From Aurifilum marmelostoma (lineage: Eukaryota > Ascomycota > Sordariomycetes > Diaporthales > Cryphonectriaceae), in NCBI GenBank assembly GCA_027559495.1, contig JAMXSV010000028.1, positions 2,542,001 through 2,606,000 of the forward strand: a stretch of 64,000 nt of DNA, given 5' to 3'. Below, piece after piece: positions 11,492 to 22,912 of the stretch. The notes under the pieces are model-generated. The model did no database searches and was not told where the DNA came from. It saw only the letters and a list, made by a program, of their open reading frames with translations. Numbering within the stretch: the first letter of the stretch is position 1; the number at the start of each line of letters is the position of its first letter. The translations under genes and the position numbers were made by a program.

Positions 11492-12264
11492 TATTCTTGC
11501 CTGGCTGTAGTATTCGGTGGTCAAATATAGTTTTGGCAATGAGTGTCTTGCTAAATTATATCCGAGTCCTCAAGGTTTTTCCTCATGGTTATTGTATGAG
11601 AATTGTTCAGGTGAAGAGCCACACAAGAAAGAGTCATAAACCGGCAAGACTACATTGTCCGTGGTGGGTCGATTATCCTATCGCGGACCATCTCGCGCGC
11701 GTATCTGCGCAGGGTCACGATGCGCAACAACTCGTCCGAGGTTGTTCTGAGGAGAATCATCATGCTTCAGTAGAGAAAAAGCAAGCTCAGAGTCCCACGG
11801 CATTACTACAAGGCTGCATTGAAGATAGCCGACAGGTGTAGAGGGCGGCTCAGATGGGGACAGGGAATCAGTAGGGTAGGATTAGAAACCAAGGAGGACG
11901 CCCTCCCTCTCCCCAACCCTCTCTATCTCACTCTTTGCAGATAAAGCATTCGCCTCTCTTCCGATAACACATCTTAATCAATTGAACCTTTCTTCCTAAA
12001 CAAGAACGCCCGAAGTAGGCGGTGCATCGCAACATGTAGCAGCAACCGTCAAACAGCCCTGACCAAAAACACCAGCCTAATAAACCATTGAAAAAGAAAA
12101 GAAAAATCACAGCTGGGTATTCATTTCCTCGTCAGCCTCGCTCCCTTCTATGGACTACTGGTTCCTTGTCCTCGTCCTCTCTCAAATCATCTGCCGACCC
12201 CCAGAGAACAATTCTTTTTTGTCATTTTGGTCTTTGTGCCCCGCTGCGACAACCTCGAGAACCT
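11492..12264. other. Intergenic; no gene seen
   Basis: Holds the promoter of the FR47 acetyltransferase and the 3' flank of the DUF3602 gene. Open frames here are short and have no recognisable protein pattern. Confidence 0.6.
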
Positions 12265-12747
12265 CTAGTCCTTCTTTCCGATGCCCAGCAGGGCCTTTCC
12301 CTTGGCCGCCAGCCCCTTGGGCTCGTCCTTCTCGTCAGCAATGGCATTGGTGTTGGCAGCCTTCCTGGCCTGCTCCGCCTCGTCGCCCTTGAAGACATTG
12401 CCCGCGCCGCCTCGTCCGCTGTGCTGTGCACCCTGGCTCTCGCGGCGCGTCACACTGGTGCACAAGAGTTTAGCATACGTGAAACTGACTGAGCAAAGCA
12501 GAGCAACAGAGAAAGGGTCAAGGTTTTTTAAGACTTACGGCTCGACGTCCTGCCGCGCCCTCGTCTCAGCTGGGTCTGTGTTCGGAGCCATGTTTCCAGA
12601 ACCTCCCCGCCCCGTCGTGACCATGCCCGTCTTGAGGGTGGGCGTCTGGAGGTCCTGGGGCTGCAGCTTGGGTGACTTGGTGCTGTCGACAAAGTTGCCC
12701 GCGCCCCCGCGCCCGCTGCTCGCGTATTGCTGTCCGCCTCCGCCCAT
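12265..12747 (-). CDS. DUF3602 family protein (Par32-like), GRGGAGN repeats
   Basis: A small protein of 132 aa from two exons (12747-12539 and 12454-12265). The intron runs from a GTAAGT donor at 12538 to a CAG acceptor at 12455. It carries three copies of the family signature, GRGGAGN, GRGGSGN and GRGGAGN, spaced through an otherwise disordered, Pro/Thr/Lys-rich chain, and ends in KGKALLGIGKKD. The pattern defines DUF3602, whose yeast member Par32 is phosphorylated after rapamycin and acts on ammonium transport under TORC1 control. Whether that role holds here is inference. The start is the only ATG upstream of the first repeat in frame. Confidence 0.85.
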
Positions 12748-13170
12748 CGCTGTGGTGGTAATGGTGAGGACTGTGTTGGGACTGCGGTTTGATATGGATT
12801 CTGATTTTTTTCTGAGCGCGGCACAAGAAGATTGTGTGCGGAAATGATCTCGGAGGGCGCCTTTTTGTATTGCTTCCGAGGATGAGAGAAAGGGAAAGAA
12901 TACGCGGCTGCTTGCTTCGAGTGATGTAAGGGCTGCGCTGCTCCTTATAAGGGTCCGCTTGATTTTTTACTGTCTTTCCTCCTTCAACTGCCTTCGCCGG
13001 ACAGTGCTTGAGTCGTGGGAAGGTGCGGTATTCGGCTTGTTATCTATGAGACAAAGGGTTGATCCTCGGGCTAGTTGGCGCTGGGGACTTGGCGAGACAA
13101 AACTTGGAATTTCCTCTCTGCTTTCGAGAAGGGTTCAGAGACAGGGCGACGTCACGACAAGGGAGAGAGG

Positions 13171-13173
<3 letters not shown>

Positions 13174-13211
<38 letters not shown>
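13174..13211. repeat. (GA)n microsatellite
   Basis: An almost pure run of about 19 GA dinucleotides, in a purine-rich neighbourhood in the upstream region of the DUF3602 gene. Confidence 0.95.
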
Positions 13212-13216
<5 letters not shown>

Positions 13217-14962
13217 TACAAGTGAAGAGGGAGAGGGGAATGGGTGTAGCCAAGATCAGGTTGGAAGAGAGAGAAAGGGAAGAAGAAAAAAAACTCTTTC
13301 TCTTTATTTGTCGTCACGAGCGCAAACATCCATGTGTGATGGACATTGAAGGCTTCTGGCCCTATTTAAAGTGTGGTGTTGGTGACCCATCCAAGTCCGG
13401 GGAAATGGGTCATGCCCAGCCAAACCTGGCCAGAATATCTTTCTCTTCTTTTTTTTCCTCCTTTTTTTCCCCCTCTCATACAGGGGATTAAGTTTCCTGG
13501 GAGGGCCTGGGCTGAGCTGGCCTTCTTCAGGTGGTCTTACTATGGCATAAGGCAACGAAAACGTAATGAAAACAGCCTCGGCGGCCACCGCGTGACTGCC
13601 GAGCGCTAAGCAGCTGTGCCCGCGGCGGTCCTGAGACAATAGATGGGGGGTTTGGCTTGCTTGGAGCGGGTGGGATGCACCCTTTCCGGCGTGTCTGTGA
13701 TCCGGGCACTATCAATCATATGCTTGGCTGGCTGGATGGTGTCATACCAAGGGACTCAAGGGGAGGAACTAGGAGGGGGGGAAATAGACAAGAACAACAC
13801 AAAAAAAAAAACCACATAGATGGATACTTTCCTGGGAAATAAAATAAAGAACGGGCACATGTCAGTATATTTCGTCATGCTGTGGGACCAAGTCGACCTT
13901 GGCAGAGAGGGGCGATTGAGTTTTCATGCTCGGCCCGCAAAAAGGAAAGTTTTCGATCGGGACTTTTCTGATGAGACGGACAAGAGACCCCGTTTGGGTG
14001 GTGTTCTGTGTATGGAATGCAGAGAAGGGATTCTTGGTGTCAGGCAGACGAACTCTGCAAAAAGAGCCACAACAGAGAGAGACAAACCTGTAGCAGCGGA
14101 ACGGGGCGCCCGCTATAAGCCGCAAGATGCTTTTTATCAAGGGCGAGGATATCAATCATACTTGTAAGACATAAACTGTAATCAAGGTTACGTTTGTTCA
14201 AAGTTGGCCACACACATCTGCCAATGGGTGACGCCCTAAGATATCACGAGCACGCATGCTGGGCAACCACTTCCTACAGGACGTATATCGAGATCATGAC
14301 ATAGGATAAGGCCGTTTTCATGCTGCTTGTTCTTCTGAGGGAACAGGAAATGAAGCATGAGGGCACCGTCTTACGAACTCGCAGCACAATGCAACCTAGA
14401 CTTACGCATCAGCAAGTCACTGCTCAGCAGCTAGGATTAATGTACCAATTCATATCTGATGAAGTAAACATTGCTGGCAGACATGTAGGATATGGTTTAG
14501 TCACAGTAGTACATCAAGACCCGGAAGGTGTGGCACGAGACCACCTCTGGCTGGCAAGCTCTGATGTTGGTTGGTGACCTTGGCTCAGTGCATTTGGTTG
14601 CTTTCATTGCCACACCGACCTGTAGATGAGCTGCAACTTCGGTCTTTCTGCTGGTGAATGCTCTACCTCTTTTTCTTTTGTTTTTTATCTTCTGCTTCTT
14701 CTTCCTCTACCTCTCCAAAGTGATATTGAAGGACTTGAAAACAAGCAACAGTTTGCAGTGATCAAAGGCAAGTCTAGACAGTGAAAGTCAGTGGTTGGTA
14801 TTGTAACCTTATAAGCACTATTGTGCTCGCCTGGTTGAAGATCTTAAGGGGCTTGGCTTTTTCTTTTTCATCACCCCCGGGGGGTTGGGTATCCCAGGGC
14901 CAATAGAATATAGCCGAACAAAGGAAGGAGGAATGGTAAGAACAAGAGGCAAAAAATGAAAG

Positions 14963-14986
14963 AAAAAAAAAAAAAAAAAAAAAAAA
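14963..14986. repeat. A24 homopolymer
   Basis: Twenty-four consecutive A about 280 bases upstream of the methyltransferase start. It could act as a nucleosome-excluding promoter tract; that is inference. Confidence 0.9.
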
Positions 14987-15268
14987 GAGGAAACAGTTCG
15001 GCCCCCTAGGATCTAGGGCCTAGAATTACTTCTGGAAAGGCACTAGCGGAAGGCGGTATACACCACTGACAGGGGTTGAGCCGCATTCTGCTGTGAGAAA
15101 AATTTCGGACCCTGACAAGCAGCCCCTCCAAAATTCCATCTGCAGCTCTCGATTCTCAGTTGTTGTTGCAGCCCAACTTCTTCCTGCCTCGTTGGTCCCC
15201 TCCCCCCTCCACCTACTCTCTCATCATCCTCCAACAATCCTCACATCCCAGAGAGTATCTTCTTCACC

Positions 15269-16781
15269 ATGTCAGGAGACAAGATGGACGTTGAAAAGGC
15301 TGAGCTGCAGCTCAAGGAGATGGCTCACTCGGAGCAGCACTACTTCAACAGGTGAGAGCATCTTTTTTTTCCTGTGTCACATGCATGATAGATCGATCAT
15401 GCCTCAGATCCCTATCCCAACACAACAGACGAGCTTACTAACATCCAATCCTCACAGCTACAACCATCATGGTATGTCAAGGCAGACGTGGTTGATATTG
15501 TATTCACTATTGAGTGAAACTTACTGACAGAGGTGACCAAATAACAAGGCATCCACGAGGAAATGCTGGTATGCAACATCTTGCCCCTCCTTGTGCAGAT
15601 TGGCCCGGATATTCTTACTGATCATCTCTCGATTGTGTTCTGCAGAAAGATGAGGTCCGAACCCGCTCCTACATGAACGCCATTGTCCAGAACAAGCATC
15701 TGTTCAAGGACAAGGTTGTACTCGATGTTGGCTGTGGCACAGGCATTCTTTCTATGTAAGACATAGCCTGGCCCCTGTTGCGACAGAATTGTCTTGTGCC
15801 CAGTCTGCCACTTCAGGGCAACCTGGGAGTCAACGTCGACGCACCAACGTGCGCCTGTTGCTGCTGGTACTGCAGAGAACTAACCGTCTCCCTATTCACC
15901 ACAAACCAGGTTCGCAGTCAAGGCTGGCGCAAAGCACGTCGTCGGTGTGGACATGTCCACCATCATCTTCAAGGCCCGCGAGATCGTCGCAGCCAACGGT
16001 ATGGCGGACAAGATCACCCTGATCCAGGGCAAGATGGAGGAGATCGAGATCCCTTTCCCCAAGATCGACATCATCATCTCTGAGTGGATGGGTTACTTCC
16101 TTCTCTACGAGTCCATGCTCGACACCGTCCTCTACGCTCGCGACAAGTACCTGGCCGAGGACGGCCTCATCTTCCCTGATAAGGCCACCATCTTCGTGGC
16201 CGGCATCGAGGATGGCGAGTACAAGGAGGAGAAGATCGGATGTGGGTGATAATTTCCTCGGGCTCTCCTTGCGTTCTACCTTACTAATCTTGCTGCTTGC
16301 AGTCTGGGATAATGTCTACGGCTTCGACTACAGCCCGCTGAAAGAGACCGCCCTCTCCGAGCCCCTCGTTGACACCGTCGAGATGAAGGCGGTTGCTACC
16401 GACCCGGCCAGCGTTCTGACCCTCGACCTCTACAAGTGCACCACAGCCGACCTGGCCTTTAGCATACCGTTCGACCTGACCGCCCGCCGCGACGACTTCG
16501 TCCATGCCCTGGTGGCATGGTTCGATATCGAATTCACCGCATGCCACAAGACTATCGCCTTCTCCACTGGACCCCACACCAAGTACACCCACTGGAAGCA
16601 GACCGTCTTCTATATCAAGGACGCCCTGACCGTCCAGGCCGGCGAGAAGCTGCACTGCAGGCTGACCAGCGGCCCCAACGACAAGAACCGTCGGGACCTG
16701 GACATCAAGGTCGAGTACAAGCTCGAGACCACAGACCCCACCCGGACTGGTGAGGGTGTCTGTGTCTACAAGATGTGCTAA
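15269..16781 (+). CDS. HMT1: Type I protein arginine N-methyltransferase (PRMT1/Hmt1 family)
   Basis: Transfers methyl groups from S-adenosylmethionine to arginine in RGG-type proteins and histone H4 R3, in nucleus and cytoplasm. Six exons: 15269-15351, 15458-15471, 15549-15568, 15646-15755, 15910-16241 and 16303-16781, giving 345 aa. Motifs in order are YFNSYNHHGIHEEMLKD (assembled from four exons), the SAM-binding loop VLDVGCGTGILSMF, the double-E loop SEWMGYFLLYESM, and the THW loop HTKYTHWKQ, all as in PRMT1. Exons 2 and 3 are only 14 and 20 nt; both are needed for the family-standard sequence and phases agree throughout. The length matches yeast Hmt1. Identification is secure. Confidence 0.97.
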
Positions 16782-17810
16782 GGGTGGTCTCGCCACCACA
16801 GCAAGGACCGCGCGGGACGGGGGGAGAACATGACCACCTTGTTTGTTCAGAGCGTCCAGCGCGAGAAGATGAGGGCCGGCTGAGAAATATGTCTCCCGAG
16901 ACTAACGCCACAATATTGAGGCGTAGACGAGTGTTGACGAGGTTACGACTGTCAAAGTCACGTACGGTCACCTGAAACCGAGAGAGGGCCTGAAGCATCA
17001 TTTTTCTGCCGCGCACATGATGTGGGCTATGACAATGGTGCCGAGGGAAACGCCAAGTTGAATGGAGGAGAGCCGATCAGATCACGATGAATGTCGATAC
17101 CCCAAAGACTACACATAAATGGGACAGGACGATCTAGGAGTGGGGGTTTTTTTTTCCCCCTTGCTTTTTTATTCGTTCGCCCCCTCCTTTGTCAAGCATT
17201 AGCATCTCATGGGAAGCGAGTATACGCATGGGCGAACATAGACGGTGGGTGGGAACGTTTAGGACTCACACGATACGCGTTGGATGGGACCGTGAACAGG
17301 GGCTTTTGCTGACTTTCCTGTATGAGAAGTACTGCTGCCCACGAGAAACGTACCAAAAAGAGATGACTTGCCAGGAATATATATATAATATATGTCACGT
17401 TACTTGAACCGGGGAACACGCCATCTTGATGTCGAGATGCCTTTTCTTGTATGGTCAATGATGCTGCTTGTCAGTGCTAACTCTTGATGCTCGCCAAAAA
17501 CAGTAAATCTATCTGCCTGTATAAAAGAATGTTCATCTCTTTATCGGCATTCCAGTCATGAGGGAAGACGCTTTTTCTGCTTCGCCGTGCTTCTGGGCAC
17601 CAGGTAATGCCGATACTTGAACTGTTTTTTCTTTTTCTTTTTCTCTTGAAAGAAAGGGGAAGCCAGCCATGCCGCCTCGGAACCAGCCTTCAAGGGCAAA
17701 TTCCTCCTCACACCAGTTTTGTTTTCACCATCCCAACAGCCGTCAGTCCCCTCAAATTTTCCTCTTCTTCCGAGATAAGGATAAAGAAAGACAAGACATC
17801 CGTCTCTTGC
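16782..17810. other. 3' flank of the methyltransferase; no gene seen
   Basis: About 1 kb of moderately AT-rich sequence, probably 3' UTR and spacer between convergent genes. An AT-rich patch lies near 17380-17395. No open frame here has a recognisable pattern. Confidence 0.55.
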
Positions 17811-18152
17811 TCAGAACATGTCCTCCATCTGAAACATTGTGGGTTCAGCATCGTCTTCCGATGAGTAGCACTCTAACATATCATCATCGTCATCATAGGT
17901 CCCATCCTCTCCGAGGTCAATCGGAGGAGGGGTGTGGAATGGGAGCAGTCTCGGCGACCGCCCGAACTGCGCACCATATCCCCGTGCCTCTGCCACTGCA
18001 ATGGCATCCTGCTCATAAAAGTGCCATGAGATCTGTCTGAACCACCCCTGGATCGCCTTGGCATTGTTGTAAGGCCCATGCCATCGGCCCGGGGCCTCGC
18101 CGCGTGGGGTCCCAGACGGAAGCGGCGAGATCAGCCGTGACCCGTCACTGCT
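17811..18152 (-). other. 113-codon open frame continuing in frame after the PCM1 stop
   Basis: Directly after the PCM1 TAG (18155-18153) the same frame stays open for 113 codons to a TGA at 17811. The sequence looks coding: GC-rich third positions, a segment reading GPYNNAKAIQGWFRQISWHF, and an acidic end (DDDDDMLECYSSEDD). It has no in-frame ATG before the acidic end, so it cannot start on its own. It could be a C-terminal extension reached by stop readthrough or a splice that skips the TAG, the last exon of another gene, or chance. I know no family for it. Confidence 0.45.
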
Positions 18153-19886
18153 CTACACCGACGGCGCCGCCGCAGGCGCCCGCCCGCCTCCGTAATGCTC
18201 TACCACAATCGCAACCTTCTTGGCCAGCTCGTCCGCCTCGACACGCGTGGCGGCCTCGGCGTAGACACGGCATGCGTTCTCGGTGCCCGAGGCGCGTGCA
18301 AAGGACCGCGCGTTGGTGTACTTCTTGACTAGCTCGTCGATCTCTTCCTGCGCCCTGGGCGGGTGCGAGAGCCGGCGCTCCGCGTCTGTGGTCTGGAACA
18401 GGTCCTTGTCGCCTACCTCGACGCGCACCAGCCGGTTGGGGAGGTCTGTGTAGGTGTTCTCCCAGTCCTGGAGGGTCCAGTCCTTGTGTGCAAGGATGAC
18501 CTCCACCAGCAGCATGTCAGAGATGGCGTCGCCCACCGTCTGGTTGACGAGGTCGCCCACGGCGGCAAGCGTCTCGAGAGCGTCCTTCTGGGCGGGAGAC
18601 TGGGGCTCCTTCTCACGGAACGTGCGCATGGCGTCGTTGGAGAAGAGCACGGTCCCGTGTCCGTTGGCCTCAAAGTAGACACCCACATCGAAGTTGCAAG
18701 CGGCGTGGTGCAGGTGCTTCACACCTGTAGGCGTGCAGACCACCGGTAGCCGCAGGTTCTCCTGAATGTATCGTGTGCTGGCTCCGTTGGCGTAGGCTGT
18801 CTGGACAACGCCGACGCGCAGGTCGTCCTCGATGCCAGCGGAGCGGGCAAGATCCGCAATGAACGACGCGGCCAGGGTGGCGATGCGGTCGCCATCAAGC
18901 ATGGAGAAGCTTCCATCATTCTTGCTGCTGTAATAAATGAGGCGGTCGGCGTCGCCGTCCAGGGAGCAGCATCGCAGCTCGGGCTCGGGCTTGGGGTGTG
19001 GAGGGGCTCGCTGTTTGGTCTTGACGAAATCGGCACCGCACTGAAAGGAGAAGGGCAAGTTAGTATACCAACTTAGCAGACAAGGAATTCAGGAGGAAGA
19101 AGAACCCACCTCCAGGTTCAACACCTCAGGCCGCAGGACGTCGTCATTAACCACCTTGACATCGAAGGCGACCTTGTCCTTGGGAATGTACTTTAGAAAC
19201 TCGCTCAGCTTGGGGCCTCCAACTCCGTTGGCGCAGTCGACCGACAGCGCTCCCTTGATCTTCCGGCCCTTCAGTGCATGCACGAAGGCATCAGCGAACT
19301 TCTTGTAGTATCCGGCCTCGCTGACCTCTCCATAGGACTCGGGGGTGCCCTCGGTGTTGGTGGCCCTGGTCAGGTAGTGGAGCTGGGGCGTGGTCAGGAT
19401 CTTGTAGTCGACGTACTCGGTGCCAGTGGCCTCGAGGGCGTCAGCAAGGGCGGTGACGAGGGTGTGGCCTGAGGGACGGGTGTCGCGGCCGTACACGACC
19501 TTGGCGGGGGCCTTGAGGTCGATCTTGAGCTGGGTCGCCAGCGACTTGTACGTCTCGAGGAGGTCCTTGTCGGAGGGGCTGTTGACCAGCTTGGTGGCGT
19601 GAGACTCCCACTCCTGCTCGAGCATCTCGCCCATCGGGTCGACAACCTTGACGCCGTTGTCCTTGGCCGGATTGTGGCTGGCTGTGACCATGACGCCGAT
19701 CGTGGCGCCGCCCAGCTTGCGACTGCGCAGGGCCGCCAGGAGGCCGACCCGAAAGGTCACGCCGTCGAGGAGGTCCGAGGACATGCGGAAACCGGCGGTG
19801 CCATACTTGTAGACACTGCCAGAGGGGAGAGGGACAATGGGATGCTTCGCCGAGGCGGCAAGGATCTTGTCGTCATTGGCAGCCAT
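18153..19886 (-). CDS. PCM1: Phosphoacetylglucosamine mutase
   Basis: Interconverts GlcNAc-6-phosphate and GlcNAc-1-phosphate, the step before UDP-GlcNAc, and so feeds chitin, N-glycans and GPI anchors. Two exons (19886-19110 and 19040-18153) separated by a 69-nt intron (GTGGGT to TTCAG) give 554 aa, close to the yeast enzyme. Motifs are the phosphoserine loop TASHNPAKDNG, the metal site DGDADRL, the sugar loop EANGHGT and the phosphate loop RASGTENACRVYAEA near the C-terminus, as in the AGM1/PCM1 branch of the alpha-D-phosphohexomutases. It is divergent from MUS81. The frame stays open beyond the stop (see the adjoining entry). Identification is secure; only the true C-terminus is in question. 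Confidence 0.95.
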
Positions 19887-20955
19887 GGTGGATGAGGATG
19901 TGTGTGGAGGAGACCAGAATATAACGACGAGTGGGGAGGGAGGAAAGATGACAAGAGCAACAGCTGGGAAAGGCAGAGGATCAACAGATGAGACCAAAAG
20001 TGGTACTTATATAGTAACGGGGAGCTGAGGTTGCTGAGCTGTCCAGGCCAACAATGCATGGTCCTAGCCCCTGAGAACCCTGAAGAAGCTCCCCTCCATT
20101 GTGTGCGCTCGGGACCAGGCATCCTCTCGAAGCTACCCCGCTATTCCTGCTACAGTGAGATATACATAAATAGCACCATAGTAGTAGTGACCTGAACGCG
20201 CACACTTTGACTCGAGGCAGGATGTTCTCTGTACCCATGCAGCCCGTGTACCACATTTTACAGGAAACCTGCTACTCCCAGACATTTTAGCGTTGTACCA
20301 AAGTTCAGTGGTGTAGCTGCTGGAGGAAGAGGTTTAGCGCTGTGGCACTGTACAAGCCATCCATCGTATTGACCCGTGCAAGGCTGACTAGATCCGGCAG
20401 TGATCAGAATGAGAAAGCAAGGGCTGGCTGAGTGTTGTTTGCATGGAATCTCGTATTCAGAAAAGAAATTGATTCGGGTCAAATGCTTTGTGGCGTCCCG
20501 CAAACAGCATCGAATCCCGTGTATAGCATTGTCAACGTACGGCGTAAGAGAGAGACGATGCTCCTAACAAGTCCCCGCCAGAGAGTCATAGTGAACTCGA
20601 TAGCGACCTTTGTTCTGTGGCATGTGGAAAATTAGTGGCCTTTTACAGCACCACCCCTACCATCCTTGGCCGACTTGATGATTGACGTCAACGCGACCAG
20701 ACGCGTTCTACATACTACTTTTGTGTGTCAATTAAGTTTTCGTTCACTCTGGAAACCGTCACCGTTGTTTACTCATGTCTGCTATCCCCTCGATCTTGGT
20801 TTATTACTTTTCTTGGTGATCCATTCTGCCTGTAGCTTGTCGTCTGGCTTTTCGCTGAATTTTGTGTTTTTCTTCCCTCCGACTTTCCGTTCTCACCGCT
20901 TCCTCTTGCTGTTTAGGACGACGTCTTTACTGGGCCAATCCTAATACACTACGCC
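19887..20955. promoter_or_regulatory. Divergent promoter region of PCM1 and MUS81
   Basis: 1.07 kb between two start codons facing away from each other. Pyrimidine-rich patches precede the MUS81 start (20870-20900). No gene or clear binding site is seen. Confidence 0.5.
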
Positions 20956-22776
20956 ATGCCTGACGAAGATGCCGAGTCCGCCAACCCACTCCTCCTCTCG
21001 TGGGTGAAGGATTGGTACGACACAGCAAGAGAACGGAACACCAAGGGCGTCACTACATACAGGCAGGCCTACAAAAGTCTCAAGGCATGCCCCATTGCTT
21101 TCGACCACCCGTCCCAACTGCAACAGCTCAAGGGGTTTGGTCCTAAGCTATGCGAGAGGCTTACGGTCTTGCTTCAAAAGCACTGCAGCGAGAATGGACT
21201 CCCCATGCCAGAGCACCCGATGGCGTCGAAGAAGCGAAAGGAATCAGGCAAAAGTACGGAAGGAGGAGTGGGACGGACCGGCGGTGACGATGACAACGAT
21301 GACAATGAAGCTGGGCCATCAGCCCCGCCGGCAAAGAAACCCAGGAAGACCAAGCAGTACGTTCCGGCATATCGGTCAGGCGCATATGGATTGGTAGTCG
21401 CTTTGTCAGAGATGGACCCAGACGCGCCTGTAGGGATGGCGAAGCAGGACTTGATCGAGGTGGCACAGGCATACTCCGACTCATCTTTTACAGCACCCAG
21501 CGAGCCTGGAAAGTTCTACACGGCCTGGAATTCGATGAAGACATTATTGCAACACGAATTGGCGTACGAACGTGGCAGGCCTACAAAGAGATATGCGCTG
21601 ACAGACGAGGGCTGGGATGTTGCGCGGAAGATTCGAGCCGCAATGGCTGCTGGTAGCACCAGGCAGGCGGCGAGGAGCGACCATCTCAGCAGAGACGCCG
21701 TTCTAGCTACAGTCCAAGCATCAGAGTCTCGACATGCAAATGTTGACGGTCTTGAAGGAGACGAATCCGGGGACGAATTCATTGGCAGTAAGCCAAACTA
21801 TGCCGATGTAGTCACAAAAGGCGCCCTCGTCTCGGATGAGTCTTCTCTGCCTACTTTTACACCAATCATACTCAGGCCGGGTTCATTCACGGTGCAACTT
21901 GTATTGGACGTACGAGAAGTACGAGCCAAGACTGACCGGGACTACATGCAAGAGGAGTTGAGCAAGAAAGGCGTTCGGCCCATCATGCGGGCTCTGGAAC
22001 TTGGTGATATCCAATGGATCGCCAAGTGTCACGATCAAGATTTCCTGCGGCGGTCAGGCGCGGAAGGCGACGAAGTCGTCCTGGACCATATCATCGAACG
22101 GAAACGCCTTGATGACCTGATCGGTAGTATCAAGGACGGCCGTTTTCACGAACAGAAATTTCGCCTCAAGAGATCAGGGGTGAAGCATGTCACTTATCTC
22201 GTCGAGGAGATGTCACTCGACCAGCAACACTTTCAGAAATATGAGGAGTCTGTGCAGTCAGCAATAGCGTCGACACAGGTGGTGAATGGCTTTACTGTGA
22301 AGAAGACGCACAAGATGGACGACTCTATACGTTACATTGCGAGGATGACAGAGACTCTCAAGAAGAAATATGAAGGCAGACCTCTGAAAGTCATACCGAC
22401 GCACGTCATCACGGCGCAGAACTATCTGCCCCTCCTGCATCACCTCCGGGCAAAGGAGCCGGGATCAGATTACTACATTACCTACCCAGCATTTGCATCC
22501 TTGGTGTCAAAGTCAGACATGCTTACCCTGCGGGATTTGTATCTCAAGATGCTCATGTGCACCAGAGGTGTCACAGGCGAGAAGGCGATGGAGATACAGA
22601 GCATCTGGAGGACGCCGAATGACTTTGTTAAGGCGTTTGACCGCTGCGGCTCTGGCGAGGAGGGCAAGAAGAGGAGGCGAGAATTGGTATCAAGCCAGCT
22701 GGGAAACAAGGTCAAGAGCAAGCAGGTCGGTAAGGCACTTAGTGCTAAGATCGCCGAGGTATGGGGCGACACCTGA
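20956..22776 (+). CDS. MUS81: Crossover junction endonuclease MUS81
   Basis: Catalytic subunit of the Mus81-Eme1/Mms4 structure-specific nuclease that cuts branched DNA at stalled forks and recombination intermediates in the nucleus. An uninterrupted 606-aa frame. It has the N-terminal helix-hairpin-helix (about 10-80, LKGFGPKLCERL), a disordered Lys-rich linker with a KKPRKTK nuclear-localisation-like patch, a winged-helix region (YGLVVALSEMDP), then the XPF/ERCC4 nuclease core from about 310. The core has LVLDVREVR, GDIQWIAK and the catalytic ERKRLDDL near residue 380, followed by SIKDGRFHEQKFRLKRSG. A C-terminal helix-hairpin-helix follows. It ends 136 bp from the convergent RIB5 stop. Identification is secure. 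Confidence 0.97.
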   Translation: MPDEDAESANPLLLSWVKDWYDTARERNTKGVTTYRQAYKSLKACPIAFDHPSQLQQLKGFGPKLCERLTVLLQKHCSENGLPMPEHPMASKKRKESGKSTEGGVGRTGGDDDNDDNEAGPSAPPAKKPRKTKQYVPAYRSGAYGLVVALSEMDPDAPVGMAKQDLIEVAQAYSDSSFTAPSEPGKFYTAWNSMKTLLQHELAYERGRPTKRYALTDEGWDVARKIRAAMAAGSTRQAARSDHLSRDAVLATVQASESRHANVDGLEGDESGDEFIGSKPNYADVVTKGALVSDESSLPTFTPIILRPGSFTVQLVLDVREVRAKTDRDYMQEELSKKGVRPIMRALELGDIQWIAKCHDQDFLRRSGAEGDEVVLDHIIERKRLDDLIGSIKDGRFHEQKFRLKRSGVKHVTYLVEEMSLDQQHFQKYEESVQSAIASTQVVNGFTVKKTHKMDDSIRYIARMTETLKKKYEGRPLKVIPTHVITAQNYLPLLHHLRAKEPGSDYYITYPAFASLVSKSDMLTLRDLYLKMLMCTRGVTGEKAMEIQSIWRTPNDFVKAFDRCGSGEEGKKRRRELVSSQLGNKVKSKQVGKALSAKIAEVWGDT

Positions 22777-22912
22777 CGAGATGTCCTTGGATGTACTCTC
22801 GATATCCCATGGGCAACCTATGCCCTCTGAAAGGGCGGCCATTCCCATACACATCTTCTAATAACCAGACAAACGCAATGGAATAACATGTACGACCATT
22901 AGACGCCCCATT

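Larger units (their letters stand above)
12748..15268. other. 2.5 kb intergenic region between divergent genes; repeats only
   Basis: Two promoters must lie here, for the DUF3602 gene and for the arginine methyltransferase. A (GA)n microsatellite lies at 13174-13211, a C5G6 inverted tract near 14875-14886, and a run of 24 A at 14963-14986. The longest open frames are repeat-driven or lack any family pattern. Confidence 0.6.

Noticed and set aside
13075..13491. 138-aa plus-strand open frame across the (GA)n repeat
   Set aside because: Half of it is Arg-Glu translated from the microsatellite; the same region is open in three frames for that reason.
14320..14577. 85-aa open frame in the 2.5 kb spacer upstream of the methyltransferase
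   Set aside because: No recognisable motif, no splice partners, and length within chance expectation.
18363..18749. Long plus-strand frames opposite PCM1, MUS81, CHD1 and other genes
   Set aside because: They are antisense shadows of GC3-rich coding sequence.
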